DNA of 59,381 bases, from positions 1 through 59,381 of the forward strand of contig CAKRGM010000014.1 in assembly GCA_934330725.1 (NCBI GenBank). Direction: 5' to 3'. Both the position numbers and the translations under genes were made by a program. Below the pieces are notes generated by a model that was not told the DNA's origin, searched no databases, and was given only the letters and a program-made list of their open reading frames with translations. Numbering within the stretch: the first letter of the stretch is position 1; each line of letters opens with the position of its first letter. Positions 1 to 6,652 of this stretch are shown here, in pieces. The DNA comes from an uncultured Lachnospiraceae bacterium. GTDB taxonomy: Bacteria; Bacillota; Clostridia; Lachnospirales; Lachnospiraceae.

Positions 1-102
1 TTCTGGCACTTCAAACGGTATTTCATCTTCGATACATTTTACAGTGCCATCGGAGAACTTCTCATAATGTAAATTATTGATACAAGTAGTAAGGTTAATG
101 TA
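1..102 (-). pseudogene. hsdS-like (type I restriction specificity subunit) fragment, runs off left edge
   Basis: Read on the minus strand, the frame that is open from 102 down to 1 encodes a peptide ending KCIEDEIPFEVPE. This resembles the lead-in to a target-recognition domain in type I restriction HsdS proteins (typically ...CIDDEIPFEIPESWEW...). A TAG at 105-103 closes the frame upstream, and no ATG, GTG or TTG lies between it and the HsdS-like residues. The piece therefore looks 5'-truncated, as in hsdS fragments that shuffle by recombination. The rest lies outside the window. If real, it would supply or exchange DNA-recognition specificity for a restriction-modification complex. The call rests on about 34 residues, so it is tentative. 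Confidence 0.45.
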
Positions 103-116
103 CTATCGGAGAAAAT

Positions 117-183
117 AAAAAAGTGGAGCCCACGCATGGAACTCCACCGGCTACGGGCATCACAAGTTTCCGTAGCGCAACCA
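117..183 (-). ncRNA. AbiF-associated small RNA, downstream copy (copy A)
   Basis: This is a 67-bp unit transcribed on the minus strand. It has two hairpins: CTACGG/CCGTAG (175-170 with 156-151), then GTGGAG/CTCCAC (147-142 with 128-123) followed by six T residues, a classic intrinsic terminator. It matches the copy at 1206-1273 except for two substitutions. It lies just downstream of the Abi_2 gene's stop codon and has its own promoter. Family knowledge: a structured RNA motif accompanies abiF-type genes in Firmicutes and is thought to act as the RNA partner or antitoxin of the HEPN protein. Here the RNA identity is inferred from structure and position; expression is not shown. Confidence 0.72.
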
Positions 184-188
184 TATGT

Positions 189-217
189 ACATTAACATTA
201 CAACATGTGTATGTCAA
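189..217 (-). promoter_or_regulatory. sigma-A promoter of small RNA copy A
   Basis: On the minus strand the -35 TTGACA lies at 217-212 and the -10 TAATGT at 194-189, with a 17-bp spacer. The predicted start, near 183-182, is where similarity to copy B begins. Apart from the TTGACA, this upstream sequence does not resemble copy B's promoter. Confidence 0.7.
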
Positions 218-239
218 TAAACTCAGGATAGATATTAAA

Positions 240-1178
240 TTATATTTTTTTGTATCTGTTAATCTTATCCCAGTTAGCAGGAAATCCCATATTATTAAGC
301 AATTGTTTCTCTGTAAGATGAGGACACTGCTTAATTACAGTTTTTATAAGTTTTGAAAGAGCAGTTTTAAAGAGTCTAAATTCATCATTATTTATCAGGT
401 AGCGTAAGGCAATTACAACTGCGAATAAATCCTGCTTGCCGTATACATAGTGATTATTGTTTTGAGTTATTTGAAGCTTTAGGTGTAGCAGGGTATCAGG
501 AATTGTTTCGTTTATTCTGAATGAAAACAGACGCTCTCCATGAGCACATACATTACGGCATTTGCCTATAATGTTGATAAACTGATGCAATTGTTTTTCT
601 GAAATATTCTGGAAGTTTTTACTGATTTTAGTTCGGATATCAGTAGTTGCATATTGATACATTTTGGAAATCTGTCCGAATGTCAAGGCATTGGTTGCAA
701 CCCATAATGGTACATTGTGATATGCGTTGGCAGAATGCTCAATATAAGCATATTTGCTGGGAATAGCAATAGCTTTTTGTAATGAATGAGTCAGGCGAAT
801 CAAGTCACGATGGTTCCTTTTGGTATGGTTGTAATTATTCATATTAAGATACATTGACTGCTGTTCACCATATTTTTCACAGAAGTGATAGGAAAACATG
901 GATTTTATATGGCGTTCTACATGAAGAATGTATTTAAGAAATAAAGTACGCAGCTCTTCATCAAAGTAGTAGAAAACAACTAATTCATCAAAAGTAACAC
1001 CATGAATATATTTATTTGACGGAGCATGTTTGAAAAGAGATTTGTATCCACCTATTAGAGAATAGTAGCTGAGTTCTTCCAGCCTTTTAATAGCATATTC
1101 GTGATTAGGAATAGCAAGTTGTTTGTCATATTCAAGAATGTGAATTTGCTGCTCATAGGTGAGAAAGTTTTTTGCCAT
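240..1178 (-). CDS. abiF: Abi_2/AbiF-type HEPN abortive-infection protein
   Basis: This 312-residue protein fits the Abi_2 (AbiD/AbiF) family of phage-defence proteins, which adopt an all-helical HEPN ribonuclease-like fold. The visible signature is RNVCAH at residues 208-213, an R-x4-H HEPN catalytic motif followed by GERLF, as is usual in Abi_2. The N-terminal part (about 8-100) has the family's helical lead with an LSYYSLIGGY segment. The start is placed at 1178 because AAAGGA precedes it at a normal distance; the longer open frame to 1310 would read through the small RNA and is not coding. Two copies of a structured RNA flank the gene in the same orientation. Likely role: an RNase toxin restrained by that RNA and released on phage infection. 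Catalysis and target are inferred from the family. Confidence 0.85.
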   Translation of the reverse strand: MAKNFLTYEQQIHILEYDKQLAIPNHEYAIKRLEELSYYSLIGGYKSLFKHAPSNKYIHGVTFDELVVFYYFDEELRTLFLKYILHVERHIKSMFSYHFCEKYGEQQSMYLNMNNYNHTKRNHRDLIRLTHSLQKAIAIPSKYAYIEHSANAYHNVPLWVATNALTFGQISKMYQYATTDIRTKISKNFQNISEKQLHQFINIIGKCRNVCAHGERLFSFRINETIPDTLLHLKLQITQNNNHYVYGKQDLFAVVIALRYLINNDEFRLFKTALSKLIKTVIKQCPHLTEKQLLNNMGFPANWDKINRYKKI

Positions 1179-1205
1179 ATAGTATTTCCTTTCTGAAACA
1201 GGCAT

Positions 1206-1275
1206 AAAAAAAGTGGAGCCCACGCATGGAACTCCACCGGCTACGGGCATCTCAAGTTTCCGTAGCACAACCACT
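1206..1275 (-). ncRNA. AbiF-associated small RNA, upstream copy (copy B)
   Basis: This RNA gene lies directly 5' of the Abi_2 gene on the same strand. From the predicted start near 1275 it reads GTGGTTGTG and then forms hairpin CTACGG/CCGTAG (1265-1260 with 1246-1241). The final hairpin GTGGAG/CTCCAC (1237-1232 with 1218-1213) is followed by seven T residues. Only 27 bp separate the terminator from the abiF start codon, and there is no room for a separate promoter. abiF is therefore probably expressed by read-through of this RNA's terminator, which would keep the RNA in excess over the protein mRNA. Confidence 0.75.
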
Positions 1276-1281
1276 ATGAAT

Positions 1282-1310
1282 ACTATACCATTGATATTTG
1301 GCGATGTCAA
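1282..1310 (-). promoter_or_regulatory. sigma-A promoter of small RNA copy B and probably abiF
   Basis: On the minus strand TTGACA lies at 1310-1305 and TATAGT at 1287-1282, with a 17-bp spacer, an almost ideal housekeeping promoter. Predicted transcription begins near 1275, next to the conserved RNA block. Confidence 0.75.
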
Positions 1311-1386
1311 ACAGTATTTTTCTAGTGGTATTAATAGTTTATGCGTTTCTGTGTGTAATATTCTTATTTATGTTCGGTTCTGGCGT

Positions 1387-1761
1387 TCAGCTATTTTTCT
1401 TTGGATTCTTATATATACTGGATACCGAAAGGACTGACAGATTCTTAAGTATATCAGTCTGTGAAGAATTAAGCCGGCTGATCTGCATAAGAATACGCAG
1501 ATATTCAATCATAAGCCCATCATGATAATCACAATCTTTATATAATTCCACATCTTCACTGTCTTTAATATTAAGACCACATGTCTGTAGCTCATGCAGT
1601 AATTCATCAGGATAAAGACCGCCTGCTGCAAGTGAAAGATCAGATAATACGACAGTTAGTGTGTGGGAATGAACTTCTCTTATTATCTGTTTAACTGTTT
1701 CCATATCATCATCTGAATAAGGACAATGCGAAGCAACGAGACAAGTGATGAATGCTTGCAT
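1387..1761 (-). CDS. hypothetical protein beside the abiF module
   Basis: This is a 124-residue open frame of plausible protein composition: an acidic, helix-prone middle (residues about 18-95) with no transmembrane segment and no motif I recognise. No convincing ribosome-binding site precedes the ATG at 1761, and the frame stays open for eight codons upstream to a TAG, so it may be a 5'-truncated remnant. Its stop lies about 80 bp upstream of the small RNA promoter, in the same orientation as abiF. It could be a degraded defence-island gene. Function unknown. Confidence 0.4.
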   Translation of the reverse strand: MQAFITCLVASHCPYSDDDMETVKQIIREVHSHTLTVVLSDLSLAAGGLYPDELLHELQTCGLNIKDSEDVELYKDCDYHDGLMIEYLRILMQISRLNSSQTDILKNLSVLSVSSIYKNPKKNS

Positions 1762-2066
1762 TCTATCATTTGCCGACTGCTGCGGCTATCAGAGTAAGCT
1801 CTGGTAGCGAATGAGCTTTATCACATGCCAACAGAATCTGCGAGGAGGTGCTGGTAATGCAAATACACATTGAAACCAATAAAGTTTTATGGTAAAATAG
1901 GAGCGATATTTGGAATCCTTCCTGATTTTACACAAGGAAGAAGGAATAAATGGAAAACAACAGTTTGTTGTACAGCAATGTATTGATTTGGTGGTAGTGT
2001 GCAATAAAGCATTTATGGAATGACAATAACGGCGTAAAGCCGCATAAACAGGAGGTTATATAGATA
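1762..2066 (+). other. Intergenic region carrying the pyrE promoter and leader
   Basis: This 305-bp stretch has no well-supported gene. It contains the promoter at 1870-1898, a predicted leader of about 160 nt, a possible 15-codon ORF at 1950-1997 preceded by GGAAGAAGGA, and a small hairpin CGGC-GTAAA-GCCG near 2031-2043 just before the pyrE ribosome site. No PyrR-type anti-terminator was identified. Confidence 0.5.
1870..1898 (+). promoter_or_regulatory. Promoter upstream of pyrE
   Basis: TTGAAA at 1870-1875 and TAAAAT at 1893-1898 are separated by 17 bp. The nearest downstream gene on this strand is pyrE. Confidence 0.6.
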
Positions 2067-2741
2067 ATGGAACAGTACAAACAGGAATTTATAGAATTTA
2101 TGGTCGATTGTGATGTGTTAAAGTTTGGAGAATTTACATTAAAGAGTGGAAGAAAGTCTCCATTTTTTATGAATGCAGGTTTATATGTAACAGGACCTCA
2201 GCTTGAAAAGCTTGGTGAATATTATGCAAAGGCTATTCATGATAACTATGGTGATGATTTTGATGTCTTATTTGGACCTGCATATAAGGGAATTCCTCTT
2301 AGTGTTGCAACAACAATGGCTTATTACAGGCTCTATGGAAAAGAAATAAGATACTGTTCTAACAGAAAAGAGATAAAGGACCATGGTGATAAGGGAATTC
2401 TTCTTGGAAGCCCAATTAAAGATGGCGACAGAGTTGTAATAATTGAGGATGTAACAACATCAGGAAAGTCAATAGAGGAAACATTCCCTATTATTATGGC
2501 ACAGGGAGATGTTACGATAAAAGGACTCATGGTTTCACTTAACAGAATGGAACGTGGAAAAGGTGAACAGAGTGCACTTGTTGAGATAAGAGAAAAATAT
2601 GGATTCCCGGCTAATGCAATAGTTTCAATGGCTGATGTAATGGAACATTTATATAACAAACCATACAAAGGAAAAGTTGTAATTGATGATAAAATAAAAG
2701 TTGCATTGGACAAATACTATGAAGAATATGGTGTAAAGTAA
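2067..2741 (+). CDS. pyrE: Orotate phosphoribosyltransferase
   Basis: A 224-residue cytoplasmic enzyme that joins orotate to PRPP to give orotidine 5'-monophosphate, the fifth step of pyrimidine synthesis. The type I phosphoribosyltransferase PRPP loop VVIIEDVTTSGKS is visible near residues 122-135, and the N-terminal FTLKSGRKSPFF segment is typical of bacterial PyrE. AGGAGG stands 11 bp before the ATG. Length fits the family. The gene is separated from other pyr genes here and begins a run with three small membrane-protein genes. Confidence 0.95.
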   Translation: MEQYKQEFIEFMVDCDVLKFGEFTLKSGRKSPFFMNAGLYVTGPQLEKLGEYYAKAIHDNYGDDFDVLFGPAYKGIPLSVATTMAYYRLYGKEIRYCSNRKEIKDHGDKGILLGSPIKDGDRVVIIEDVTTSGKSIEETFPIIMAQGDVTIKGLMVSLNRMERGKGEQSALVEIREKYGFPANAIVSMADVMEHLYNKPYKGKVVIDDKIKVALDKYYEEYGVK

Positions 2742-2762
2742 GGAAAGGCAGGAGTATCAGGT

Positions 2763-2915
2763 ATGGATGAAAAATTATATAAAAAAATCAAGTCAACAGC
2801 AACATCATCACTTGTTATCGGAATCGTAACTATTGCAATGGGAGTTGCAGCCGGCGTAGTTATGATAGTTAACGGAGCAAAATTACTTGCACATAAGTCA
2901 GACGCATTATTTTAA
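2763..2915 (+). CDS. Small membrane protein, 50 residues
   Basis: A short gene starting at the ATG after a GGAG ribosome site: MDEKLYKKIK, then one hydrophobic segment of about 22 residues (17-38), then a short polar tail. It starts 21 bp after pyrE and its stop overlaps the next start as TAATG, so it is probably translationally coupled to the VanZ-like gene. Family not recognised. The ribosome site, single clean transmembrane helix and tight coupling support a real gene. Confidence 0.65.
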   Translation: MDEKLYKKIKSTATSSLVIGIVTIAMGVAAGVVMIVNGAKLLAHKSDALF

Positions 2916-3394
2916 TGGGCAAGATGAAAAAAAATGATAAATTTCATACTTTTTTAAAGTGGACTGTATTTTTGGCTTATATTGCTGCATTGGTTTATTT
3001 TATGTTTTTTGCGGAAATTCTGGGTCGAACAGATTTTTCGGCAAGATATAGATATAACCTGGTTCCGTTAAAGGAGATAAAGCGTTTTCTTAATAATGCA
3101 TCAACACTTGGATGGGTAGCAGTATTTGCTAATATAGGTGGTAACATTCTGGCATTTATGCCATTTGGATTCTGCCTGCCACTGGTCAGCAGACATCATT
3201 TCAAATTCGTTGCAACGACTCTTTATACATTTGGATTGAGTCTTACTATAGAACTTATACAGCTTGTATCAAAGGTCGGAAGTTGTGATGTTGATGATCT
3301 TATTTTAAATACACTAGGTGGAATACTAGGATATATTATATTTTATATTTATGTAAAAATGTTTGGCAATAGTAAAAGGAAAAAGTCAAGATGA
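2915..3394 (+). CDS. VanZ family membrane protein
   Basis: A 159-residue protein with about four transmembrane helices. It shows the VanZ pattern: a YNLVPLKEIKRF region after helix 1, then NIGGNILAFMPFGFCLPL (about 79-96), ELIQLV (about 118-123) and DVDDLILNTLGGILGY (about 131-146). VanZ proteins sit in the cytoplasmic membrane. The founding member adds low-level teicoplanin resistance, but most chromosomal homologues have no assigned role, so resistance should not be assumed. The start overlaps the preceding stop (TAATG) and the stop overlaps the next start (ATGA), indicating one operon. Confidence 0.85.
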   Translation: MGKMKKNDKFHTFLKWTVFLAYIAALVYFMFFAEILGRTDFSARYRYNLVPLKEIKRFLNNASTLGWVAVFANIGGNILAFMPFGFCLPLVSRHHFKFVATTLYTFGLSLTIELIQLVSKVGSCDVDDLILNTLGGILGYIIFYIYVKMFGNSKRKKSR

Positions 3395-3708
3395 AATTAT
3401 TTAATAAATATAAGTTTTCTGATAAAACCCAGGCACTTGGGGGAATACTGTCAACAATAGGCGCCATAGCATCAATTGCATCATTTGGTTATGGCGTCTA
3501 CTTGTCGTTTAAGGCACAGGGCAATGCAGGGCTTGAGGCAGGAAGCTTTGGAATGTTAAGCTTTATGTTAGCTGTCATCGGTCTTATAATCGGTCTTTTA
3601 AGTTTCAAAGAAGACAACAAATTCTACACAACATCAAAAGTGGGTTCGCTTCTTTGTGGCATAATGGCGGTATTTATGATATCAGTATTTTTCATGGGAA
3701 TTGTGTGA
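3391..3708 (+). CDS. Hypothetical membrane protein
   Basis: A 105-residue protein with three predicted transmembrane segments (about 16-37, 52-70 and 84-104) and a basic amino end, MKLFNKYKFSDK. It overlaps the VanZ-like gene by four bases (ATGA), so it is the third member of a small membrane-protein operon. It resembles short uncharacterised membrane proteins of Lachnospiraceae, but no domain can be assigned with certainty. Confidence 0.75.
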   Translation: MKLFNKYKFSDKTQALGGILSTIGAIASIASFGYGVYLSFKAQGNAGLEAGSFGMLSFMLAVIGLIIGLLSFKEDNKFYTTSKVGSLLCGIMAVFMISVFFMGIV

Positions 3709-3722
3709 GTTTTATGCTGAAA

Positions 3723-3855
3723 TATAAATAAACTTATTTACGTTGGGACACGCTCTCGCTAGGTTGTGCCTCGTAGCAGCACATAAGGGGCTAAAATACA
3801 GCCCCTAAGTGCTGACGGGCACAAACTGTCCCAATTTAAAATAAGTTTATTTATA
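3723..3855. repeat. 133-bp nested palindromic element
   Basis: Paired arms are nested from outside in: the 16-bp TATAAATAAACTTATT (3723-3738) with its exact complement at 3840-3855; TTGGGACA (3743-3750) with 3827-3834; TTGTGCC (3764-3770) with 3818-3824; AGCAC with GTGCT; and AGGGGCT (3786-3792) with AGCCCCT (3800-3806). The whole folds into one long stem-loop. There is no ORF inside and no U-tract. It could be a MITE-like repeat, a processing/stability hairpin or a terminator. A related structure occurs at 12225-12306. Confidence 0.7.
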
Positions 3856-3905
3856 CACAATAAAACCCCACAATTCAATAGAAACAGGAGGCGTTAGGAT
3901 AGCAT

Positions 3906-5975
3906 ATGTTCGAAGATAACTTATCTGAAAGATATGAGCTTGCCATTCTCAGGATAAAAGAAATTGCAGAGGATGGTATAGGTGCAGATTCTGCGAATTA
4001 TTTTGCAGATGAATATTTTAAGAAAACAGCCGGATTTATTTTAATGATGGACGAGGTGAAAAACCAGATTAATACAGAAAAGATAAGCGGCAGTGAATTA
4101 ACTTTAGATGAATTAAAACAATTAAATACAAGGTTATATGAGGATGTAACGGGGATAAATTATGATAAAAGCTTTGCCAATCCTGACTATGCAGCAGGAA
4201 AACTGGGTGATACAGGTAAACTTTTATCATTTCTTTATTTTGAGATAAGAGGAATCATTGTTTATGTATATGAAGATCGTATTGCAATGATGACAGCACT
4301 GATGGAGCTGTTTATCGAGATTTACTGTATGTATAATTCGGATGATCCGGTTGAATACAGGTCAGTACAGCAGGCAATCTACTGGTATGTAAGTGATTAC
4401 AGTGATGATATGATTGAATACAGAGTACGGGAGATGCTTGATACAAAGTGTTCATTTGCATATGATATTATAATGAACAGTGATCTTACTGATTTACGTT
4501 ATCTTTACAGGTTTGGTGAATATATCACAGATAATGAGATAAGAACAGCGCAGTATCTTAATCATCTGCCACAAGAGAAAATAGAGAAAATGGCACGGAC
4601 ATTAACAGAAGGATACCGTAAGGGATTTGAGCTGACCGGCAAGGATATAACAAAAAAGAAGCTTGTTAATATAAGATACTGCACAGGTTTTGAAAGACTT
4701 GTGCGTGAAGAGGTAAAGCAGTTTAAGCAAATGAGCCTTGAAAGTACAATTTACAGGGCAGCTGTTAATACAATAAACAAAAGAATGCATATAAAGATAG
4801 GATATTATTCAACCAGTCCTAATAAACAGATGGATTATGACCACAGATTTGATAATGCTATTTATATGGATTCGCAGTTCGTGGAAAGAAAACTTGGTGC
4901 TTTAAAGCTTGCATACGAAAAACATAAGGAAGAGGCAGCACTGTTTGGCGGCCCGGCCGTTATGGAAATATTCGGAGAGGATCCGTTTGAACCGGTTGAC
5001 AAAGAGACAGCGTTTCATCTGGATGCAAAACAACAGAAGCTTTCAGTAAGGTATGACAATGAATCCTCGGCAATAGTTAATAATTACATTAAAGGTGAAG
5101 AAAGAAGCTTTACGATAATAGCGTATCCAATTCCTGAGATTGGTGATGATTTTGAAGCTTTATTTGATGAAACAGTAAAGATAAATTCACTTGATTACGA
5201 CAGATATGAGGTTATTCAGCAGAAAATCATTGATGCACTTGATGGCAGTGCGTATGTTCATGTAAAGGGCTGCAATAATAATACAACAGATATTTGTGTA
5301 AGTATAAAGCATATAGACAATGCCAAAGAGCAGACTGTATTTGAAAATTGTCTTGCGGATGTAAATATACCTCTTGGGGAGGTGTTTACTTCACCGGTGC
5401 TTAAAGGTACAACAGGAAAGCTTAATGTAAGTAATGTTTATTTAAATGATATAAGATTTAAAAACCTTACAGTGGAATTTAAAGACGGCTTTGTTAAGAA
5501 TTATACATGTGATAATTTTGATGATGAAGATAAGAACAGGAAGCTTTTCATGGAAAATGTGCTGTATAACAGAGAAACTCTTCCTATAGGAGAGTTTGCA
5601 ATCGGAACTAATACAACTGCATATGTCATGGCAAATAAGTATGACATAGTTTATAAGCTTCCAATACTTATAGTGGAAAAAATGGGACCTCATTTTGCAA
5701 TTGGCGATACCTGCTACTCACGTACAGAGAATATAAAAGTATACAATCCGAATGGCAAAGAGATTATTTCAAAGGAAAATGAGGTGTCAGAGCTTCGAAA
5801 TACTGAGCCGGACAAAGCATATTTTAACTGTCATACTGATATAACGATTCCATATGATGAAATCGGCAGTATTACAGCATATCATGAAGATGGCAGCAGT
5901 GTGACGATAATTGAGAATGGAAGGTTTGTGCTTGAAGGCTGTGAAGAGCTTAATGAACCTTTTAAACAGAATTAA
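3906..5975 (+). CDS. M29-like (AmpS/AmpT) metallo-aminopeptidase with long N-terminal extension
   Basis: A 689-residue cytoplasmic protein. The C-terminal ~350 residues follow the M29 thermophilic aminopeptidase pattern: IPLGEVFTSP (Glu about 492), LPIGEFAIGTNT (Glu about 562), MGPHFAIGD (His about 596) and CHTDITIP (His about 642, Asp 644). These match the Glu/Glu/His/His/Asp metal-ligand order known for the family. Classical M29 enzymes have about 400-410 residues; here an extra helical region of about 300 residues precedes. Expected role: release of N-terminal amino acids from peptides using a pair of divalent metals. The final stop is followed by the purE promoter. Activity is inferred from the conserved ligands. 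Confidence 0.75.
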   Translation: MFEDNLSERYELAILRIKEIAEDGIGADSANYFADEYFKKTAGFILMMDEVKNQINTEKISGSELTLDELKQLNTRLYEDVTGINYDKSFANPDYAAGKLGDTGKLLSFLYFEIRGIIVYVYEDRIAMMTALMELFIEIYCMYNSDDPVEYRSVQQAIYWYVSDYSDDMIEYRVREMLDTKCSFAYDIIMNSDLTDLRYLYRFGEYITDNEIRTAQYLNHLPQEKIEKMARTLTEGYRKGFELTGKDITKKKLVNIRYCTGFERLVREEVKQFKQMSLESTIYRAAVNTINKRMHIKIGYYSTSPNKQMDYDHRFDNAIYMDSQFVERKLGALKLAYEKHKEEAALFGGPAVMEIFGEDPFEPVDKETAFHLDAKQQKLSVRYDNESSAIVNNYIKGEERSFTIIAYPIPEIGDDFEALFDETVKINSLDYDRYEVIQQKIIDALDGSAYVHVKGCNNNTTDICVSIKHIDNAKEQTVFENCLADVNIPLGEVFTSPVLKGTTGKLNVSNVYLNDIRFKNLTVEFKDGFVKNYTCDNFDDEDKNRKLFMENVLYNRETLPIGEFAIGTNTTAYVMANKYDIVYKLPILIVEKMGPHFAIGDTCYSRTENIKVYNPNGKEIISKENEVSELRNTEPDKAYFNCHTDITIPYDEIGSITAYHEDGSSVTIIENGRFVLEGCEELNEPFKQN

Positions 5976-5998
5976 ACACACCTTTTGCATATATATAA

Positions 5999-6027
5999 TT
6001 GACGAAATATGTAAAAAACAGTAAAAT
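5999..6027 (+). promoter_or_regulatory. Promoter of the purEMND cluster
   Basis: TTGACG at 5999-6004 and TAAAAT at 6022-6027 are spaced by 17 bp, about 95 bp before purE. The leader contains a CCGG...CCGG repeat near 6090-6106. No purine riboswitch core was found in it. Confidence 0.6.
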
Positions 6028-6122
6028 AAAAATAATGTCTGAAAAATTTTCGGGCTTTTATTAATAAACAATAGTATATTAAAATTGATCCGGTGATATG
6101 AACCGGCAGAATGGAGGATGTT

Positions 6123-6629
6123 ATGGCAACAGTAGGAATTGTAATGGGAAGCGATTCTGACATGCCTGTTATGGCAAAGGCAGCAGATATTCTTGAGGAA
6201 TTAGGAATATCATATGAAATGACAATTATTTCGGCTCACAGAGAACCAGATGTTTTCTTTGAGTATGCCAGCACAGCAGAGGAGAAAGGCTTCAAGGTTA
6301 TTATAGCAGGAGCTGGTATGGCAGCACATTTACCAGGTATGTGTGCAGCAATATTTCCAATGCCTGTAATTGGAATTCCAATGCATACAACTTCACTTGG
6401 CGGAAGAGATTCACTTTATTCAATAGTTCAGATGCCTACAGGAATTCCTGTAGCAACAGTTGCAATCAATGGCGGTGCCAATGCAGCACTTTTAGCAGCA
6501 AAAATTCTTGCAACTTCAGATGAAAAGTTGCTTCAGAAGCTTAAGGATTATTCAAAGGGCCTTAAGGAAAGCGTTCAGAAGAAGGATGCACATTTACAGG
6601 AAGTAGGATATAAAAATTATTCTAAATAA
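6123..6629 (+). CDS. purE: N5-carboxyaminoimidazole ribonucleotide mutase
   Basis: A 168-residue class I PurE, which moves the carboxyl group of N5-CAIR to give CAIR in purine synthesis. GSDSD (residues 9-13) and SAHREPD (about 40-46) are the family signatures, followed by the AGMAAHLPG stretch. The start at 6123 is preferred over the ATG at 6111 because GGAGG lies at 6113-6117. First gene of purE-purM-purN-purD. Confidence 0.95.
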   Translation: MATVGIVMGSDSDMPVMAKAADILEELGISYEMTIISAHREPDVFFEYASTAEEKGFKVIIAGAGMAAHLPGMCAAIFPMPVIGIPMHTTSLGGRDSLYSIVQMPTGIPVATVAINGGANAALLAAKILATSDEKLLQKLKDYSKGLKESVQKKDAHLQEVGYKNYSK

Positions 6630-6652
6630 GATTTTTAAAGGAGAAAGATAAT

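Noticed and set aside
1178..1310. N-terminal extension of the Abi_2 protein to 1310
   Set aside because: The extension would translate the whole small RNA and its promoter; the ATG at 1178 has its own ribosome site and gives the family's usual length.
1298..1525. Plus-strand hydrophobic open frame beginning inside the small RNA promoter
   Set aside because: It begins with a TTG, has no ribosome site, overlaps the minus-strand promoter and then runs antisense to the 1387-1761 frame.
1857..1895. 12-codon ORF after GAGGAGGTG, encoding MQIHIETNKVLW
   Set aside because: It overlaps the -35 and -10 elements of the pyrE promoter, so a transcript from that promoter would not contain it.
6028..6122. 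Purine riboswitch ahead of purE
   Set aside because: The conserved three-way-junction core and loop sequences of the purine riboswitch are not present.
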